This document shows positions 34,652 through 45,231 of a stretch of DNA of 64,000 bases, in pieces. The position numbers and the translations under genes are program-made. Location: positions 34,424 to 98,423 of the forward strand of contig JAOTOM010002321.1 of assembly GCA_034440615.1 (NCBI GenBank). Direction: 5' to 3'. Position 1 is the stretch's first letter. Every line of letters begins with the position of its first letter. The DNA comes from Ashinkailepas kermadecensis. Lineage: Eukaryota; Arthropoda; Thecostraca; Neolepadidae. The notes beneath the pieces were generated by a model. It ran no database searches and was not told the DNA's origin. It worked only from the letters and a program-made list of their open reading frames with translations.

Positions 34652-35622
34652 TGGTATTTTTTTCTTAAACGGTGTTTTTGGAATTTTTGGATTTTTTAAA
34701 CAGACTATTATGTTTATGAACGTGATTCGGAAGATGCGATCATTCGTTTTCTCCGTAAATGCTTACGTCTCGGTTAATCTTAGCAATAATATCTATAATG
34801 CGCCATATATGCCACACCGCTGTTATTTGTTGCATAATTTATCCATCCCTCACTTGGCACTTCTCAGACGTGATTAAAGGGACATTCAACAGTTCACGTA
34901 GTTGATTCAACACTTTTTCACGTCGAAGATGCTTAATTTCCGCCTCTTTGCCACATAGATAACACGCCGATACTACTCACCAGAATGCCGGAAAAAAACT
35001 AAGCAGAGCACGGCTCGAGGCCATGTGTACGGATGACGTCACGATAAATATTACGCTTGTGTTTTTAAATGATAATATATGAGTTTATATTAGTTTAGAT
35101 AAGAGTAGATTGTATTACGTTACGTTAGGTTAGGTTAGGTTAGGTTTTCCTATTTAATTATGAATTATCATACTATTTGTTGGAAGTCGTGAGGAAAGAC
35201 GAGACCGAGCAGAAGCCGGCTGCTCTCTGAGCCGTGCTGCATGTTTATATATCGCCTTGGCCGTGCTGTATGTTTAGTTTTTTTGGCGTTTGGTGGAATA
35301 GTAGGGTGCCATCTATGTGGCAAAGAGGCGGAAATTAAGCATTTTCAACGTGAAAAAGTGTTGAATCAACTGCGTGAAGTGTTGAATGTCCCTTTAATCA
35401 CGTCTGAGAAGTGCCAGGTGAGGGATGGATAAATTATGCAACAAAGAGCAGCGGTGTGGCATATATGGCGCCTTAGAGATATTATCGCTAAGATTAACCG
35501 AGACGTAAGCATTTACGGAGAAAACCAATGATCGCATCTTCCGAATCACGTTCATAAACATAATATTACGCGGAAAAAAAATCCAAAAATTCCAAGAACA
35601 CCTTTTAAGAAAAAGTTACCTT
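34652..35622. mobile_element. Long-TIR element T2 (~310-bp arms) with TTAGG repeats
   Basis: 34652-34970 is matched in reverse complement by 35310-35622 over about 310 bp, including CGTCTCGGTTAATCTTAGC and GGCGGAAATTAAGCAT. The ends read GGTATTTTT and AAAAAGTTACC. TTATTG occurs just outside both ends (34646-34651 and 35623-35628), a probable 6-bp duplication. The short centre carries TTACG TTACG then four TTAGG units (35115-35146). Parts of the arm match element T1, so the two form a family. Confidence 0.82.
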
Positions 35623-35629
35623 TTATTGC

Positions 35630-38031
35630 CATTGTTCCAGCAATGTATGCTGTATGTATACTGTCTATATTGGTGTCTTTGGTGTTTGCATTGCTTGAAT
35701 TTTTCATGTGCTTGACAAAGCATGGGTGATGCCTTGCTCATTTATCATCTCAATTTACCATCTTTGGATTGTGAAAGTAAATATTAAATACTATGGTTTA
35801 AGGAAGCTTTGTTTTCCAAGTTTTGATGTTCAATGCGGAAACATGCCATTCCATAAATAAATACTTTGCAAGGGAATATAATTTTTATTTGCATTGTCAG
35901 TGAAAAAAATTCAAGACAATGTTGTAGATTGCTTCTATAACTATCAGTGCCACTGCTACATACATTGTCAATACTGCATGATCTTCAACCATGTATTACA
36001 TGCTTCATCACTGCATTTTTCTTTTGACCCCAACATTAACATCCTATCCTGTATACACCTGCTACAGGTCCATTGTTAAACATGTCATCTATTGTTTGAC
36101 ATGTGATGAATTCAATCAAAATATTCCTTGACTTCTTTCCAAGTGCCAGTATTGCTCTTGACAAATGTGGTTCAATGATATTTTAAGCTATTAACCAATA
36201 TCTTACATGGTTGCTGTTTTTGACATTGATCATGTCACATTTTGACTATTTGAGGATCTATTTTGAGATAATTAAATCGATATGTCTAAGCTGCTGGGTG
36301 GAATCCTGAGCTGTACCTCTGAATGCATATCGTGATTTTGATCCTTTGGTTTTTGGTAACACGTATATTAAAAGGAAGAGCATGCAGCATCTTCTTGTCT
36401 AAAGTGTTTTTCTTGTGTTTAAAAACTTAGTTGAATGTGATTAATGTACATTTCATGGTCAAATCATAGCTTATTGAGATATAAGTACTTCAAATTGAAT
36501 TGGTACATCTCAAGAATTTCCCATTACCTCCAAAATGAGAATGAACATGAATGAAATCACATCAGAATGCAGCAGCAAAATGTATTTTTGAACAAGAATT
36601 GTACCAGGGACCTGTTATGCATGTCTGCCAAGGTAGCATGTCAGCAGTTCATGCAGAGGACAATTGCTCAATATCAAACATGTGCATAATATGCCAAGGA
36701 CTGTTGGACATTCTTTGATTGTGTGACATTTCTAGTGATATTTCTATCCCAAGGGAATAGTGTTCAGTCAGGTGCCACCTGTTCCCCTCATCCTATGACA
36801 TTGTTGTCTCACCTGGATGTATTGGCCTTTCATGTTTTTTTTTGCAATGCTGGTATGTTATACTTTTATTTGTCACATCACATTCAATATTTTCTAATCC
36901 AGTCCATAAGTGCAAGTTGCATAATATAATGTATCATGTTTCCACACATGTATTTGAATTTTATGGCTGTGTTGCATAAATTATATTACTTTTCTATCTA
37001 CTTGATTCACATATTTTTCCCTCCCCTGTGTAGCATTTGTTACGACAGACTTTGCCTCACCCTGATCTCTCCCTGCCACACCTGGGAACAGCAGCACAGA
37101 GTGGGTCATATATTTCTACAACAGTTGTTATGAACTGACTTTTGGTGGGGCTTGTAAATTGAGTGGTGTTAGTTGACATCATAGTTGATTACACGCTTCA
37201 TGCATACTTCACAGTTCATTACACTACAACAGTTATAAATTATTCCAAAATAGGGTGGAATATCCTACTTAATGAACACTGAATCGTCGTCCTCCCCAAA
37301 GAAGTATCGCCATCATGCTTCTTGGTATGGGTTTGTGAAGTCTGCATGCCTTTTTTCTAACTGTACCCTGTTTACAAGTATCCTAATTTCTCTCACCATG
37401 ATGGATCTGAGATTGTGATAAAGAACATCCCATAGCGCAATTTCAGGTGAAGAGATTACCTATGATGTACTATGTTACACAATGCCAGTTTATAGCATAG
37501 GTGTTTGCATCGTTATCGTTTATATCGGTATCTCCAGATAAGGTGCCTTTCAAAACATGCAAAATGGGAACGGTCATAGGTATGCAATTATCTCAAAACT
37601 TGGTTTGCAGGACTTAACACGATTATAAATAACATTACTTCCATGGCGATTTTGACATCCTCCTGTACTCATCTTGACATCTCACACCTAACTAGAAATC
37701 ATTATTTTAATGCTGCACTACAAAAGTTCTTTTACCTCTCATTCAGCCTTTGATGGATTTCAAAATGTCCGTTATCCAGGATAATATTTCAGTAGTAAGG
37801 GCTACTGAATATAATTTTGCACCAATATTTGTGCTGCCCTCTGCCTGCTTCTGGCTTAGGGCTATTCTAATTTTCATGTAGTCATATTGAAGAATTTCCA
37901 CGTAGTCATAAAGAAACACAGAACAGTGATGAACTCATCTCCAAGTAATAAACCACGAAACCTTAGGCAGTGGCTTAGTCTGTCTGTCTATCCCCACAAG
38001 ATCCAACTAACTGGCAACTTTCTCTCCACAG
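35630..38031. other. AT-rich non-coding stretch, perhaps intron of the next gene
   Basis: No coding frame of note. A CTGTGTAG acceptor-like site lies before 37035, but no matching donor or open frame supports an exon. It ends in a good acceptor, TTTCTCTCCACAG. Confidence 0.45.
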
Positions 38032-40250
38032 TGGCATCCATACCGTAGAAGCTAACCATGGACATAGATCCATTATTGCTGCCACCTGTGTGGCCTTCTG
38101 TTAAGTTGGAGTTCAATAATGCCACGACAGATGGCGATGGGGACGCGGCAACCCAGCCAAGAAGTGCATGGTCCAGCTTTCAGGCACTCCGTCTGAACAT
38201 CAAGCGCTGTGACGATGAAATGGTGAGCTGTTGACCATGAAGCTCATGTTTCGTTTTCAAGGACTGTCAGAAGGAAACAGTCTTATTTACGGACGTTCAT
38301 ATTAACTGTTTCTGCAGGGGATTCTGTGCCATGTTTGGCCGGTCATTGTCGTGTGGCCTTCCGTGCGGCTGCGTCTGGGTCGGGTCGGTGTCTCGCCGGC
38401 CGTGCGCACCTCGGTGCGCCGTTGGTGTTTGGGCACTCCGTGGCCGTCGAGTCCTCTACCGACGTAGTTAGCGGGGCTTGGTTTTGGGGCTGGGTGGTGC
38501 TGTCGGTCTTGTTGTTCTGCCCGGCCCAGCTCCTCCACTGTTCCGGACGTCGCCAACCCTGTTGCGGCTCGTCCCCACCCCTTCATACCCATCCACCAGT
38601 GTCACATCACGAGTCCTCAAGCCCCAAACTGTTAGTTTGTACCCATGTGTATGTATTACATACTCCCATGTGCCTTTCAGTCCACTGGTGCCATTTTCAT
38701 CGTGCCTTTATTACATCACAAAATCAGTTCTTAGTTTATCCGTTGTGGTCTTTTGCTTGTGTTGACTCGGCCTCTGTAACACCCCCAGGAGTGCGCGATT
38801 ATTTTCGTCTTGTATTGTAATTCGTATCACTCAAAAGCTTCCAACTCTCCCTTTGTCTCCCAGTGCAGGCATCCTTTCTGCAAAAGCAGCAGTGACGAAG
38901 GAGGTCACGGTGGTGACTGCAGTGCCAGTGGCAACACCAGCTATGGAAAGGAAGATGGGACAAATAGCAGGATTAACAGAAAGGAGGCTTTGGAACAACA
39001 GCAGCAACAATTTCGGGAAGAGAACGCATGAGGTAGTCTCCAACCGCGTAGTAGCAATGGTTAACACCAGTCTCTGTCTCAAATTTGAGAATGGGGTGAG
39101 TTGAAAAAGGTGGAAGGAAAACTATAAAGTGGTTTAGAGTCTTGACTACAAGTTGACAACTACTCCAATGACAGTTTGCCTTTGACATGACAGTTTGAGT
39201 ATGGCACCAGGAAACCTAATGCTGAAATGAGATTCGGTAGGAAGTTGATGGCCCTGTCAGTAGATGGCACCACCAGCGCTGGGATCGGGTGCAAGTACTT
39301 GCGGAATGCTGACATCACCAATTCGTAATGAATGTCGATCAAAATGGCACCAGTGGACTCAGAAGGCACAGCAGAGTCTGTGATGCATGCAGTGTGGTGG
39401 GAGGTATGTGGTTTCAGTGTGGTGAAAAAGATGATTTTTTTCGAAACTTACCGTGCGATGCGGCCCGATGCAGCGTCCTTCAATCGCGACCAAACTTCAC
39501 ACCTGTTTTTGGCCATATTGGAATAAGTTGACAGAATAACCCCTTGCGAACTTGCGAAAATAAAGAAGACCCTAATGTATCAGGCGTGCTGACCCGCTGA
39601 TGGCGTATGGGTCCTTCTACATTCGAACTCCCAGCTTGGCCGCGTTTCAGTATGCAGTGAAGACTGCACATACCAATTGAATTAATCATGCAAATGCGAT
39701 TAAGTACCGTTTGGTAGGCTTCGACCGATACCCTGATGACTGCGACCACTCTGCATGGTCCCGACAACCCTTCTTTAAACACAGGATGGACCGGCCTCTG
39801 CCGCCGTGGCAACCGATCCGCTGGTGCTGGTGGGCGGGCCGATTGAAGATCTCGCCTCCATTGGTCCGCCGTCTCCGCCGCACGACTTCCCTGGCTTCAC
39901 ACATGAGGCAACACTCGAGTAAGTAGTCTTCTTTGACCTAGGGTTCTTTTTGATGCGCTATGCCGACTACGGATGTGGAAGCTCGTGATTTGGGGTTCTG
40001 TTCGGTTTTACAGTTGTGCTCTTCGGGCCTTCCTCATTTGCGTGAGTCACATGGGTCCTGCAAAGAGGATGCCAGACGATTGTTTTTCAACTAATTTTTT
40101 TAACTGCACCCAATACTGTGGGTGTCCTTTGGAAACGTGCTCCCATTTTTGCTTATTATGGCTGGTGTTCCCGACAGGTGTCCAGGCATCCCTGGGGGTA
40201 GAGCAGCGGCCAGCGTTGTACTGCCTGAACCTCCCTGTGTGTCTTCCTAG
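38032..40250 (+). CDS. Candidate spliced gene, unknown product
   Basis: The evidence is splice-site logic. Exon a (38032-38222, ATG at 38058 in a perfect ACCATGG context) encodes 55 residues (MDIDPLLLPPVWPSVKLEF..., ending RLNIKRCDDEM) and stops at a phase-0 GTGAGC donor. Exon b (39785-39918) follows a TTTAAACACAG acceptor in phase 0 with 44 residues (ATDPLVLVGGPIEDLASIG) and ends at GTAAGT in phase 2. Exon c (40178-40250) follows CCCGACAG and continues in phase for 24 codons to a TAG. The joined protein would be about 122 residues, acidic and Pro-rich. Other coding-like exons lie between (38869-39095 and 39194-39328), so alternative or additional exons are likely. I do not recognise a domain. 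Confidence 0.5.
38869..39328 (+). CDS. Two coding-like exons inside the candidate gene
   Basis: 38869-39095 follows TGCAG and ends at a GTGAGT donor. Its frame includes ERRLWNNSSNNFGKRTHEV and SNRVVAMVNTSLCLKFENG. A 98-bp intron leads to a GACATGACAG acceptor and 39194-39328 (FEYGTRKPNAEMRFGRKLM, then IGCKYLRNADITNS and TAA). The two join in phase 0. After the TAA TGA pair the same frame stays open (MSIKMAPVDSEGTAESVMH) to a GTATGT donor at 39402, which suggests a gained stop in a formerly longer exon. The incoming phase does not fit exon 38032-38222 directly, so at least one exon or a different isoform is missing. Confidence 0.4.
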
Positions 40251-41214
40251 TTCTGCTTGCCAGGATTGGAGTGCCTACACCAGCTCTCCTTCGAAATCCC
40301 AGCTAGAATTAGTCGACCACTGGGGATCCGTGCGTGGTAAAGGCAATTTTAAGCTCCGATGTAGAAGGAAAGTTTCAATAGCAGCTCTGATACCAGCCGT
40401 CGTGCTACATTATTTTCTGTCTAAGCTATCCCTCCCGCCCTCAGTAGGTAAACGTCTGTGTAGGCCACGTGAGCAGCGGTCGAGCGGTTGCAGCTCGAGA
40501 CAGAACCACTGCAACGAGGAGGAGCGCATCGAAACTGTCGTTATTACTTCAAGGGCGTGGCGTCAACGCTTTGAAGTTCTCTGTTTCTAAACCCTCGACC
40601 TGCCCTTGAGCACAACATCTCGTGGTAAATGCCTGGTTTTTGCATCAGGAATTCAGGAATCGAAGGATGGCGCGATCGCCGCAAATCCGGGACAGAAAAC
40701 AAATGTTCTGAATTGGCTAAGACGTCGAATTATCCAATGTTTGCACTTCCTTCCGTCACTAGTTACCTCTTTTCTCGCCCTCCCCTCATTCGGTACGCCA
40801 CTGCATCCGACCCGTGCGGGGTTGGATTTTGACTCGCAATCTTCGATTTCTAGAGGGTTTGGGAGGAAAATAATGTATTGCAATCCTGCATATGGACATT
40901 GGTCGAATCGAATACGAAGAGGACATTTTACTTCCATGTTGTGAAGTCATAATCTCAGCTTGCACTTTCCAGTGAGTCTTGAGTATTTTATCGCAGAGCA
41001 ACTCGTCGACATATAGCATTGTTCAACCTGCAAATGGAACACAAAATAATGGCATACATTTCTGGAGAGGGTACTTGTTTCAGATAAAATATAGGAACAG
41101 TCTATTTTTCCGACACTGGCCCTCGTTAGCTATGCACTGCAAACCGCCTCTGTGTATTGTGACCGTGACCAAAAGAGATGTGCTCGTTTTCAGAAGCGCT
41201 GGTACTTTGGCCAC
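40251..41214. other. Non-coding stretch after the candidate gene
   Basis: Possibly 3' UTR. No AATAAA was confidently tied to the gene. No long frame with recognisable sequence. Confidence 0.35.
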
Positions 41215-41488
41215 ACTGGAACAACAGCTGAGAATCATAGTCGGTGAGTCCTGGCATGCGTGTCTGGTGAGACGCGATGTCTTACCAGACAGGTTCATCA
41301 GCAACGGTAGGCTGGTCAGGAGTGTGGTGCTGGATCACTGGCCGTCTAGCTGTCACTACTGTCCACTGGAAGACATTACAATACACTGACATATGTAACT
41401 TAAATAAAAGGAAGGATCCAAAAAAAAGGATCCCAGTAGGTCCCCAGTGTGGTGGCAGGTATGCGAGGCCGAAGCATAAATACACTAT

Positions 41489-41962
41489 ATGGCAACCACA
41501 ATAACCAAGTACGCCCCTGGTCCCTCTCGTAGGGGCCAGACCGACCCTTCCCTACTTCGAGATCGGGATCGTCCCATCGAACGTATTCCCGGCCCTCGTA
41601 TCCTTGTCTTCAGAGGAAAGCACACAAATCTTGCGTCTCTATCCCATTCCAGAGGAAGGACGGATGCGACAGATTTGGTGAGATTATGAGGTGCCAGAAG
41701 TTGAAGGATGGTGCACTAGATGTAGAATTTGCGGAAGCTGAGCAGGCAGGTGTTGCACTTACATCGTCTGAGTTCGTGTATGTGTGCGAAAGGACGGCAA
41801 AAAGGAGAAAGAAAAAATCGAAATCACTGTGGAACCTCACAAAACGAAAACAAAAACACCTCGCGGGGATTATAAATTGCTTTGACTTAAGGGATGTATC
41901 CGAGGACGAAATCGTGGATGGGCTCTCAAACTTTGGAGTGATTGGCGCGAGGAAAATGAAAA
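41489..41962 (+). pseudogene. LINE ORF1 (gag) N-terminal fragment
   Basis: ATGGCAACCACAATAACC starts the frame in the same context as the gag of the 59.58 kb copy. Then come PGPRILVFRGKHTN, a shifted frame with RCQKLKDGALDVEFAEAEQAG, and CFDLRDVSEDEIVDGLSNFG. A frame change near 41680 breaks it. The zinc knuckles are lost in the internal deletion. Confidence 0.78.
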
Positions 41963-41974
41963 GTGCACCGCTTG

Positions 41975-42290
41975 GGACGGCGGGTGGTTCTGTGTTGGCT
42001 TCCTGGCCATGTTGGAATCGCTGGGAACGAGTTGGCGGGCACTCGGTCGCTGCCGCTTCCCGCTACGGACCATTACCGACAGATTTATCTCCCGAACAAG
42101 TGCCAAACAATGTGGGACGAGACCGAAGCGAACAAGCTGAGAGCCATCAAGCCACGTTTGGAACCATGGAGTTCATCCCGTCGTATGCTTAGAAAAGAAG
42201 AGGTGACACTGTGTTGTCCCCGCATACGGCACACTTACGCCACGCACGGTTACCTGCTGTGCGGTGGCGACAGACCCAAGTCCGCCAGAT
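41975..42290 (+). pseudogene. LINE ORF2 C-terminal fragment (RNase H end, Cys/His motif)
   Basis: LCWLPGHVGIAGNELAGTRS is the last RNase H motif (the GHxGxxGNExAD-type block), followed by MWDETEANKLRAIKPRLEPW and a Cys/His segment (IRHTYATHGYLLCGGD). The segment is joined to gag by the deletion at about 41965. No catalytic core remains. Confidence 0.82.
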
Positions 42291-42335
42291 GTCTCACCAC
42301 TGACAGTTCATCATGTTTTGATGTCGTGTCCTTTA

Positions 42336-42496
42336 AGGGGACGAGTGGTCTAGGGGTAAGATGCTCGTCTCACAATCGAAAGGTTGTGGGTTTGAGTCTC
42401 ACCTGTCGCTACTCTTCGCCCGCGACCAATCGGCGTGAGAGATTGGCGACGCTACATGACTCATCGGTCGACGTGTCGTAAAACCAATAACCAACC
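42336..42496 (+). mobile_element. tRNA-derived SINE (family S1), full length
   Basis: A tRNA-like head with A box (GAGTGGTCTAGGGG), a CTCACAA anticodon-type loop as in tRNA-Val, and B box (GGTTTGAGTC) is followed by the body and an AACC-rich tail. A perfect 16-bp target duplication GATGTCGTGTCCTTTA flanks it (42320-42335 and 42497-42512), so it is fairly young. The host site is a LINE 3' UTR. Confidence 0.95.
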
Positions 42497-43442
42497 GATG
42501 TCGTGTCCTTTACATGCTGACGAACGTAGACGTTACTTTGTATCTCTTCACATGGCTTCTCTTGGCAATGTTCTTAACAGCTCTCGCGTTGTCCAATCGG
42601 GACGACTAAATTATTTTTTATCCCAAGTATCGTTTTTGACTATGTATGCCCCGCATCGATATGCATGATATGTAAACTTTGAAATGTAACGAAGTAAAAC
42701 GATAAAACGGCATCCATGGTGTGACGCTTGGTACTGCTTCTAACCGCATCTCAATAATCATATGAGTTATGGGCGCAAGATGACCAGAGCAGACGAAGCG
42801 CCCGAAAGCTCAAATAACTAACTAAAAAACGTTACACGTGCCGTTTTCATACATTTTGTCCGTTTTCCTGCATGTATCAAGGATCTGCATGTCGGTGGTG
42901 TTCGACGGCATTGTTCTGTAAGATGGTGGGCTGCTGGCAACATCAGTGTCCTCAGGAGGGCAATGTCTGGACTGGTTGTCCAGCAACAGCAGTTTCATCA
43001 GGAATTCGACTCGTTAACTGGTTGCCTAGCAACGGTGATGCGGTTAGCATAGAGCTGGGAAATCGACATTTGCATACCTGTTTTATCACTGAACCTTCTT
43101 TTGGTAGCGAAGGCGGATCGTAGCCCCCCCCCCCCGTGATTTTTCGCCTGCTGTTCCCTATCCCTTTGTGATAGGGACGTGGAACTCGGTGACTGTTCCA
43201 AACTTGCTCCTGTGTACATGGTTCGGAAGTATTAATTACGTGACCATATCAGAGGCAGACCCAAGACCAAATACTGGGAGGCATCTCTGACGGATGTTTG
43301 CGGAAACTTTGGAACAGCACATGCATAAAAATATTTTCATTATTTTCCTGTTTAAATGATTGTATTTCATGATTCAATTGCTAATAATATCTTGCTTACC
43401 TACGGAAAGGCATAAGACTTACTTAGATAAGCAAGCTACCTA

Positions 43443-43740
43443 CTGCCGCCCCGGTAGCTTAGTTGGTTAGAGCGTTGGCCTGCACTGTTCTCTCCTGTCC
43501 TAGCAACACAGGGTTCGAGTCGCTTCACGCGCTCGCATTTAGCCCCCAGCTGGGAGGGTCAGTTGGCAGCTTGCCCAATAAGGCCGGGGACGAGCTACCG
43601 GGCGGCCGTGTCGGTGCATTGACGGCACGTTAAACTTTCGGTCAAAATCCTGCCGTTGAACTGGAATTCATGGTTCGGGTGGTGGGGTCAGGGTTCACGC
43701 AACAAGCTCTGCTTAGCAATAGAACCCTGGTTCATAAAGC
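43443..43740 (+). mobile_element. tRNA-derived SINE, second family
   Basis: The head GCCGCCCCGGTAGCTTAGTTGG (A box) and GGGTTCGAGTC (B box) are about 50 nt apart and are followed by a body with GTGCATTGACGGCACGTTAAAC. The end near GGTTCATAAAGCCACC is not sharply defined and no target duplication was found. Extra bases in the anticodon arm exclude a working tRNA. Confidence 0.75.
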
Positions 43741-44139
43741 CACCCCAGCAATAACACGGATAAATTTTGTTTAAAAAAAAACGAAAAAAAACAGATATTG
43801 TATCTGCAGCAATGTATCTGAGCGTAATTATGTCTCAGACGAATCCAGGCGAAGGACAAAATTGACAAGCGACCGGTCTTCTCAAAGGGTATCAATTCTC
43901 TTGCCGTGGAAAAATTTTGAGGGTGTAGCAGGACAAGCGGTAATAATGCGTCACAAGCAGTGGCGGTGACAGGCGTTCTTCCAATTGACGTATCCAGGAG
44001 ATAACGTGGTGTATACAGGACATTCATGCATATTCTCGACGTTTATCTTCAGTGAGAGCGAGGGAGAATGTTAGTGAGACAGAGAGAGCGAGAGTTTGAG
44101 TTTGAGTGAAAGAGAGAGGAGAGAGTGTGAGTGTAAGTG

Positions 44140-44143
<4 letters not shown>

Positions 44144-44236
<93 letters not shown>
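44144..44236. repeat. (GA)n microsatellite
   Basis: About 93 bp of GA repeats, with a looser GTGAGTG/GAGAGCGAG region on the left from 44050. Confidence 0.95.
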
Positions 44237-44238
<2 letters not shown>

Positions 44239-44349
44239 ATCTCTTAACGCAATTCCAGGTCAGGGGATTATTTATTGTGGTGTCAATTGCACAATATGAA
44301 CTCCATCCCAAATGGTTCGGATACTTTTGCAGATTGTGTTTTTCTCGCC

Positions 44350-45231
44350 ATTGAGTGACTTGGCCATTGGAAACATTCATTCACATTTTGAGATGCAAAA
44401 ATGGAAACTGGACCAGTATAATTCATTTAAATATTCAGTTTTTAAACCGACCCAATAGATTCTGAGATCTTAAAGGGCGAAGTTCCCCTTCTACAGATTC
44501 AGGCCCAACAGAGTTCTAGTGGGATGATGGTCACTGGCACACTGGTCTAGCTGTTTATTTTTTTAAGCTGCTTTTGCAGTACCATAGCGGGTGCTCTTCG
44601 AAGAAATGCGGTTTAAGGTACCAAGGTCCCCATGCGCTCATATATTTGCTTGCACCGTTATGTTATCATGGTGCATTCATTCTGTCTTTTTATTCACTTG
44701 TTATATGAAATCTTATACTCCGAACCCGGAAGTATAATGGCAAACCCAATCTTTTGCTCAGAGCCGTAGTACTCCCAGTCCGGTTGTCGAGCAATTCCAG
44801 TGCCTATGATGGTTATGCTCACGGTGCATTCGACGTCCGTGTAGGCTAAACGGGCGATACGGTTGCTGCATCCGACATACGGCCTCATACTTCCCGAGAG
44901 TTTACTTGAGCAATGGACACACTGTCTCGTGGTGCCGGTACTGAAATGGTATGACACGCTGTTCAGCTAATTGGGGTGCGTGTACCACATTATACGGCAT
45001 AGCAATGCTATTCATCAATAACTACAATTATTTAGGTACTTAGCACAGCATCTATTCCTCAAGAATAGAAGACGATGGTCCTATTCGTAGCCAGTCTCAT
45101 CGATACTTTGAAGTCATAGTATTTGCTAAGTCAGGGTAAATAATGTCATGTAAGCCGTGCTGCTCCGACTCCAAGCTTCCTGTGCCCTGCCAAAGGGTAG
45201 CATGCTTATTAATCGTTGTCTTGGGTTTCAG
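44350..45231 (+). repeat. Conserved upstream flank of zinc-finger copy 2
   Basis: The stretch matches 9880-10768 upstream of copy 1 along its length and ends with the same acceptor GGGTTTCAG. The shared non-coding part shows that the duplication was genomic and not made through mRNA. Confidence 0.75.

Larger units (their letters stand above)
41430..42830 (+). mobile_element. Internally deleted RNase H-type LINE
   Basis: The element holds the end of the 5' UTR (GGTCCCCAGTGTGGTGG), the gag start (ATG 41489), and then jumps from gag at about 41960 to the end of ORF2 (WLPGHVGIAGNELAG from about 41988). It continues through the ORF2 C-terminus and the 3' UTR to the AAATAACTAACTAA tail near 42825. 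A SINE is inserted in the 3' UTR (42336-42496). The junction deletes most of gag and all of endonuclease and RT. Confidence 0.82.
41215..43305. repeat. Copy B of the duplicated block (partner 1-1000)
   Basis: 41220-41400 and 42850-43300 match copy A in order. Between them lies a LINE copy (41430-42830) that is not at the same site as the tail in copy A. Copy B lacks the GC-rich 5' UTR fragment found at 1100 in copy A. Confidence 0.78.

Noticed and set aside
38302..38592. Minus-strand 96-codon Arg/Thr/Gly-rich frame, and a plus-strand exon after CTGCAG at 38320
   Set aside because: A CpG-rich patch without splice partner on minus; on plus the frame after the acceptor reaches TAG with Val/Arg-rich low-complexity sequence. 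Kept only as a possible alternative exon, not listed.
42337..42410. A tRNA-Val gene
   Set aside because: The tRNA-like head continues into a repeated SINE body with a target duplication; the anticodon stem is mismatched and there is no discriminator/terminator.
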